DNA of 64,000 nt from assembly GCA_965250215.1 (NCBI GenBank), contig CBDFNN010000004.1:1426001-1490000 (forward strand), given 5' to 3'. This document shows positions 61,288-64,000 of the stretch, piece after piece. The notes beneath the pieces were generated by a model. It was not told the DNA's origin. It ran no database searches and worked only from the letters and a program-made list of their open reading frames with translations. The position numbers and the translations under genes are program-made. Position 1 is the stretch's first letter, and every line of letters begins with the position of its first letter. The stretch is from CBDFNN01 sp965250215. Lineage in GTDB: Bacteria > Bacteroidota > Rhodothermia > Rhodothermales > DATKEJ01.

Positions 61288-64000
61288 TTACCGAATTACA
61301 GCAATTTTTTCAATTTCAAAGTCGTCAGTCATATCCTTCCCATCTGCTTGCAGAATGACTTTGTAGAGATAGACACCGTTTGCAACTTGATCACCGTCCT
61401 CATCGGTGCCGTCCCAACTGAACTTATTCCAGCCAACTTGAACGACCCCACTATCCAGTAGCGACGGATCTTCCACGATGTCGAATTCTCTAATAAGGCG
61501 GCCGTTGACTGTATAGATTCGAAGTCTTAGATCATCTACGACAGCCGCATCAAGCCCCCTCAACTGAAAAGCAAAGGTCGTGAAACTATTCATCGGATTA
61601 GGATAGTTGAACATGTTTTTAACCTCCGTTGTCGTCTGAACTCGGAAGTTGACACGATAGGGATCTTCGCTCGTAGGGCTAGCATTTCCCGAAGCATCTC
61701 GACCGGTAATTACCAGAGTGTGAGTACTGTCACGTGCGAATTCGGCATCATAAACGAAGCGGGCTTCATTCTTTTCGGCGGTTCCTGGAATGAATGAAAC
61801 ATTGGGAAGTGCATATTCAACAACAGTTTCATCCAATCGGACTGTCAGGTTCGTAGTATCTTCAAGAGCCAAGTACTTATTATCATCTTTTATTACTACC
61901 TCTATTGTTGGTCTCGCCGAGACAAAGGGTACCGATTCGTCATTTAGGTTCGTAATCACGCGGGGGTCGTCGGAAAATTCAATTCCATCAATAAGCACAG
62001 TTACTTCTGGTGGTTGAATATCACCCTCGGCAGTAAAGCTTCCCACTACGGTATTGTTGTATTCAATGGCCTCCAGAAAAGAGCCCTGCTGAACGGTAAC
62101 TATCAACTGATTTCTACCTGCAAATCCTATGGTCGAAAGTGATCTCTGGATTTCAGTCATTTGACCTCCAGCGATGGCCATATCTAGTGTGTCCTTTGCA
62201 ACCTCTAGTAAGACATTGTTTCTATCGACGATCTCATACTTAACGATGACCTCCGTTGCTTCACTATCACTGAGATTAGTGATTTGATTGAAAACAGTGA
62301 TCTCTTCACCCTCCGATACCTCATTTGCAGAAAGCCTGAATTGCGCAGGATCGATCATCAATTCTGGTACCAAGTCAAAAGTTGCGTACCAATTAACCAG
62401 TTGCGGTGTGCTCTGTTGTGAGGCATCCTCAAAAATCGTTTTAAGTTTGATCTGTGGTCGCGTAGAAGCATCAATACTAAGCAAGTCAATTGTTGCTGCC
62501 GAATTACCTTGATCGACCCATGTGGTATCGGTGATAGGTACGCCATTGAGGTCTGCCGCCAAGAGTCCGAGTCTTGCATTTGGATTCTGTAGACTGGCTT
62601 CAATTCCACCGGAAATCCATCTGGAGGTCGGGCCTAGAGGTCGGGAGAGAACAAAACTCTGACCGAAATTAAAGGGGAGATCGTAACTGAAATCGACGTT
62701 TTGTCTGACTCCTGGTGACAGTAGCTCAGTAACTAAACCTTCTCCCTTTTTAAAGATTCCAATGTAGGCATCGTCGTAGGTCGTTTGGTCAATCTCAACC
62801 GAACCAAGATTCCGTAAGACTGCCCTTACAGGCTCCGTTAAAGGTTCCCCAGCGGGTATTTGCAAGAACCTGGTAGAAAAAATGATATAGTCCCCGTCGA
62901 TTGCCGTATCAACTACATCTTGATATCTCTGTGCATCTACTTCAGGAGGATCCGTATTGTTGAGGTCTGGATGAAACCACAAGGCATCGCCTTTTTTTAC
63001 ACCTGTTCCTCTGTCAAACACTGACACTCCCATTCCTAAGAGAAAATAGATCTGGTTTCCAGCTACGAAAAGCTGTCCAAGCTCACTGACTTGAACCTCG
63101 ATTTTGAAATCGTCGAATTCAAAATTTTGTCCATCGTAGTCCAAGAAATTCCCAAATTCGTTATTTGAGAACTCCGGATCTTGTTGGAAAAATCCACTGT
63201 CTGTAAGGTCAGTCCTAACTGTAAATCGGCCTTCTTTCCATCCCGGTGGAAGGCTTGGATCGTCAACTGTTGCACGCCAATAGTAGGTCGTTCCATTTTG
63301 CATACCACTTACATCCCATTCTGCCAGAAGCTCACCTGTAGTCGTAAATTCTTGAGCACCGGAATAATCAGGATTACTAGACATCTGGAAAAGAATAGGG
63401 GTTTGTGTTCCCTGGGTACTAGCAACTACAACGCTGAGGGTAGTATTCAGAGAATTAACGATTCCGTCTTGGGCTGGAAGCGCTAGGAAAATGCCCGATC
63501 CAAAAATGATCTGCGTTTTTTCTGTCGTATTGTTCGTTTCAACTTCCTCCGACACAAAGTTGTCTGGATCAAGAATTATCTGATATCGATTTTCCCCGAC
63601 TAAACCTTCATCAATTGGAATTCTGAAAAACATGTTCGAAGGCCGAGAATATGCTGGAACTGTTTTTCTGTAGCTCTGAAGTTGGTTCGCTGGATCCCAA
63701 TGGCGAAGTTCGACGACTACATCTGTCGATGGCAGAAGGCCTCGGTTCGTAAGGCGAACGTTTACTGTCAGACTATCGTCGCTGCTAGGACTTGGTGCAA
63801 AAGGATTTAGGGAAACGTGAGCTGGAGTGACATGAAGGTCGGGCGAGCTCGGAATAGATAATATTGTCGCTGGATCCCCAAGTAAGTTATACTGAAGTGT
63901 AGTCGAGATGCTTAGTGCGCTTGGATTTGCAGACCGGGTAATATAACGTCGTTTGTTTTCTTTGATTACCTTGCCCAAGACCCTCTCTCCTTCAAGGAAC
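61288..64000 (-). CDS. Gingipain-like (C25) T9SS secreted protein, N-terminus beyond window
   Basis: The frame is open to the right edge, giving about 903 visible residues; the true start lies outside, and a TTG near 63978 should not be taken as the start. The first visible part reads LEGERVLGKVIKENK and then LQYNLLGDPATIL, which resembles the end of C25 peptidases (gingipain and PorU). Next come two CARDB-like domains (about 50-155 and 510-620 of the visible part), including VNVRLTNRGLLPSTDVVVEL, and a middle region with FlgD/T9SS-type features. The C-terminal domain (about 800-903, starting MFNYPNPMNSFTTF) is a T9SS sorting domain of FlgD-like fold. It is probably a surface protease, but the catalytic part is not in view. 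Confidence 0.8.
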   Translation of the reverse strand, partial: FLEGERVLGKVIKENKRRYITRSANPSALSISTTLQYNLLGDPATILSIPSSPDLHVTPAHVSLNPFAPSPSSDDSLTVNVRLTNRGLLPSTDVVVELRHWDPANQLQSYRKTVPAYSRPSNMFFRIPIDEGLVGENRYQIILDPDNFVSEEVETNNTTEKTQIIFGSGIFLALPAQDGIVNSLNTTLSVVVASTQGTQTPILFQMSSNPDYSGAQEFTTTGELLAEWDVSGMQNGTTYYWRATVDDPSLPPGWKEGRFTVRTDLTDSGFFQQDPEFSNNEFGNFLDYDGQNFEFDDFKIEVQVSELGQLFVAGNQIYFLLGMGVSVFDRGTGVKKGDALWFHPDLNNTDPPEVDAQRYQDVVDTAIDGDYIIFSTRFLQIPAGEPLTEPVRAVLRNLGSVEIDQTTYDDAYIGIFKKGEGLVTELLSPGVRQNVDFSYDLPFNFGQSFVLSRPLGPTSRWISGGIEASLQNPNARLGLLAADLNGVPITDTTWVDQGNSAATIDLLSIDASTRPQIKLKTIFEDASQQSTPQLVNWYATFDLVPELMIDPAQFRLSANEVSEGEEITVFNQITNLSDSEATEVIVKYEIVDRNNVLLEVAKDTLDMAIAGGQMTEIQRSLSTIGFAGRNQLIVTVQQGSFLEAIEYNNTVVGSFTAEGDIQPPEVTVLIDGIEFSDDPRVITNLNDESVPFVSARPTIEVVIKDDNKYLALEDTTNLTVRLDETVVEYALPNVSFIPGTAEKNEARFVYDAEFARDSTHTLVITGRDASGNASPTSEDPYRVNFRVQTTTEVKNMFNYPNPMNSFTTFAFQLRGLDAAVVDDLRLRIYTVNGRLIREFDIVEDPSLLDSGVVQVGWNKFSWDGTDEDGDQVANGVYLYKVILQADGKDMTDDFEIEKIAVIR

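Overview
The window is 64 kb of bacterial chromosome at moderate, AT-leaning composition. It is densely coded and has no rRNA, no convincing tRNA, no transposase and no CRISPR array. Four signals point to the FCB group: two proteins with type IX secretion (T9SS) C-terminal domains, a CcmE of the cysteine (CxxxY) type, several lipoprotein sulfatases, and many starts without a Shine-Dalgarno sequence. A marine member of Bacteroidota, Balneolota or Rhodothermota is the best guess. The phylum is inferred, not proven.

Region 1 (1-3.2 kb, minus strand) is a tightly overlapping cytochrome c maturation operon, ccmB-ccmC-ccmD-ccmE, followed by a small membrane protein and a methyltransferase that is cut by the left edge. 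Region 2 (3.4-16.2 kb) is a surface polysaccharide locus. It holds a methyltransferase, a flippase, a UDP-glucuronate 4-epimerase, a glycosyltransferase, an O-antigen ligase/polymerase, a glutamine-dependent AsnB-type amidotransferase, a two-domain oxidoreductase, WecB and a Tm-1-like protein. The epimerase and the AsnB-type enzyme together suggest an amidated uronic acid in the glycan.

Region 3 (16.3-21.4 kb, minus strand) is the most unusual part. It is a compact five-gene operon, in transcription order: aldo/keto reductase, an asparagine-synthetase-like protein without the glutaminase cysteine, a radical SAM protein, a small membrane protein with an HExxH motif, and a divergent flavin-dependent halogenase-like enzyme. 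A complete AsnB (21.5-23.4 kb) is divergently transcribed from the same intergenic region. This looks like an uncharacterised biosynthetic or modification pathway.

Region 4 (23.4-41 kb) mixes a zinc metallopeptidase, a sulfatase with an SGNH hydrolase, a likely small RNA with its own promoter and terminator, a tandem amidohydrolase pair (one probably inactive), a second flippase, a TIM-barrel isomerase with two tandem sulfatases, a metallo-beta-lactamase-fold lipoprotein, a secreted GH16 glucanase, a class V aminotransferase, and a sulfotransferase/methyltransferase pair. The theme is degradation and decoration of sulfated polysaccharides.

Region 5 (41.5-61.2 kb) is mainly metabolic and transport: a GNAT enzyme, a coupled Gfo/Idh - CoA-transferase - GMC oxidoreductase operon, a PiT phosphate transporter that looks foreign and is flanked by a decayed copy of the GMC 3' end, an AlkC-like repair protein with an ankyrin protein, CoxG-like, enoyl-CoA hydratase and aldehyde dehydrogenase genes, a sugar ABC importer without its ATPase, a second GMC oxidoreductase, and glpK-glpF. 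The right edge cuts a large gingipain-like (C25) T9SS protein.
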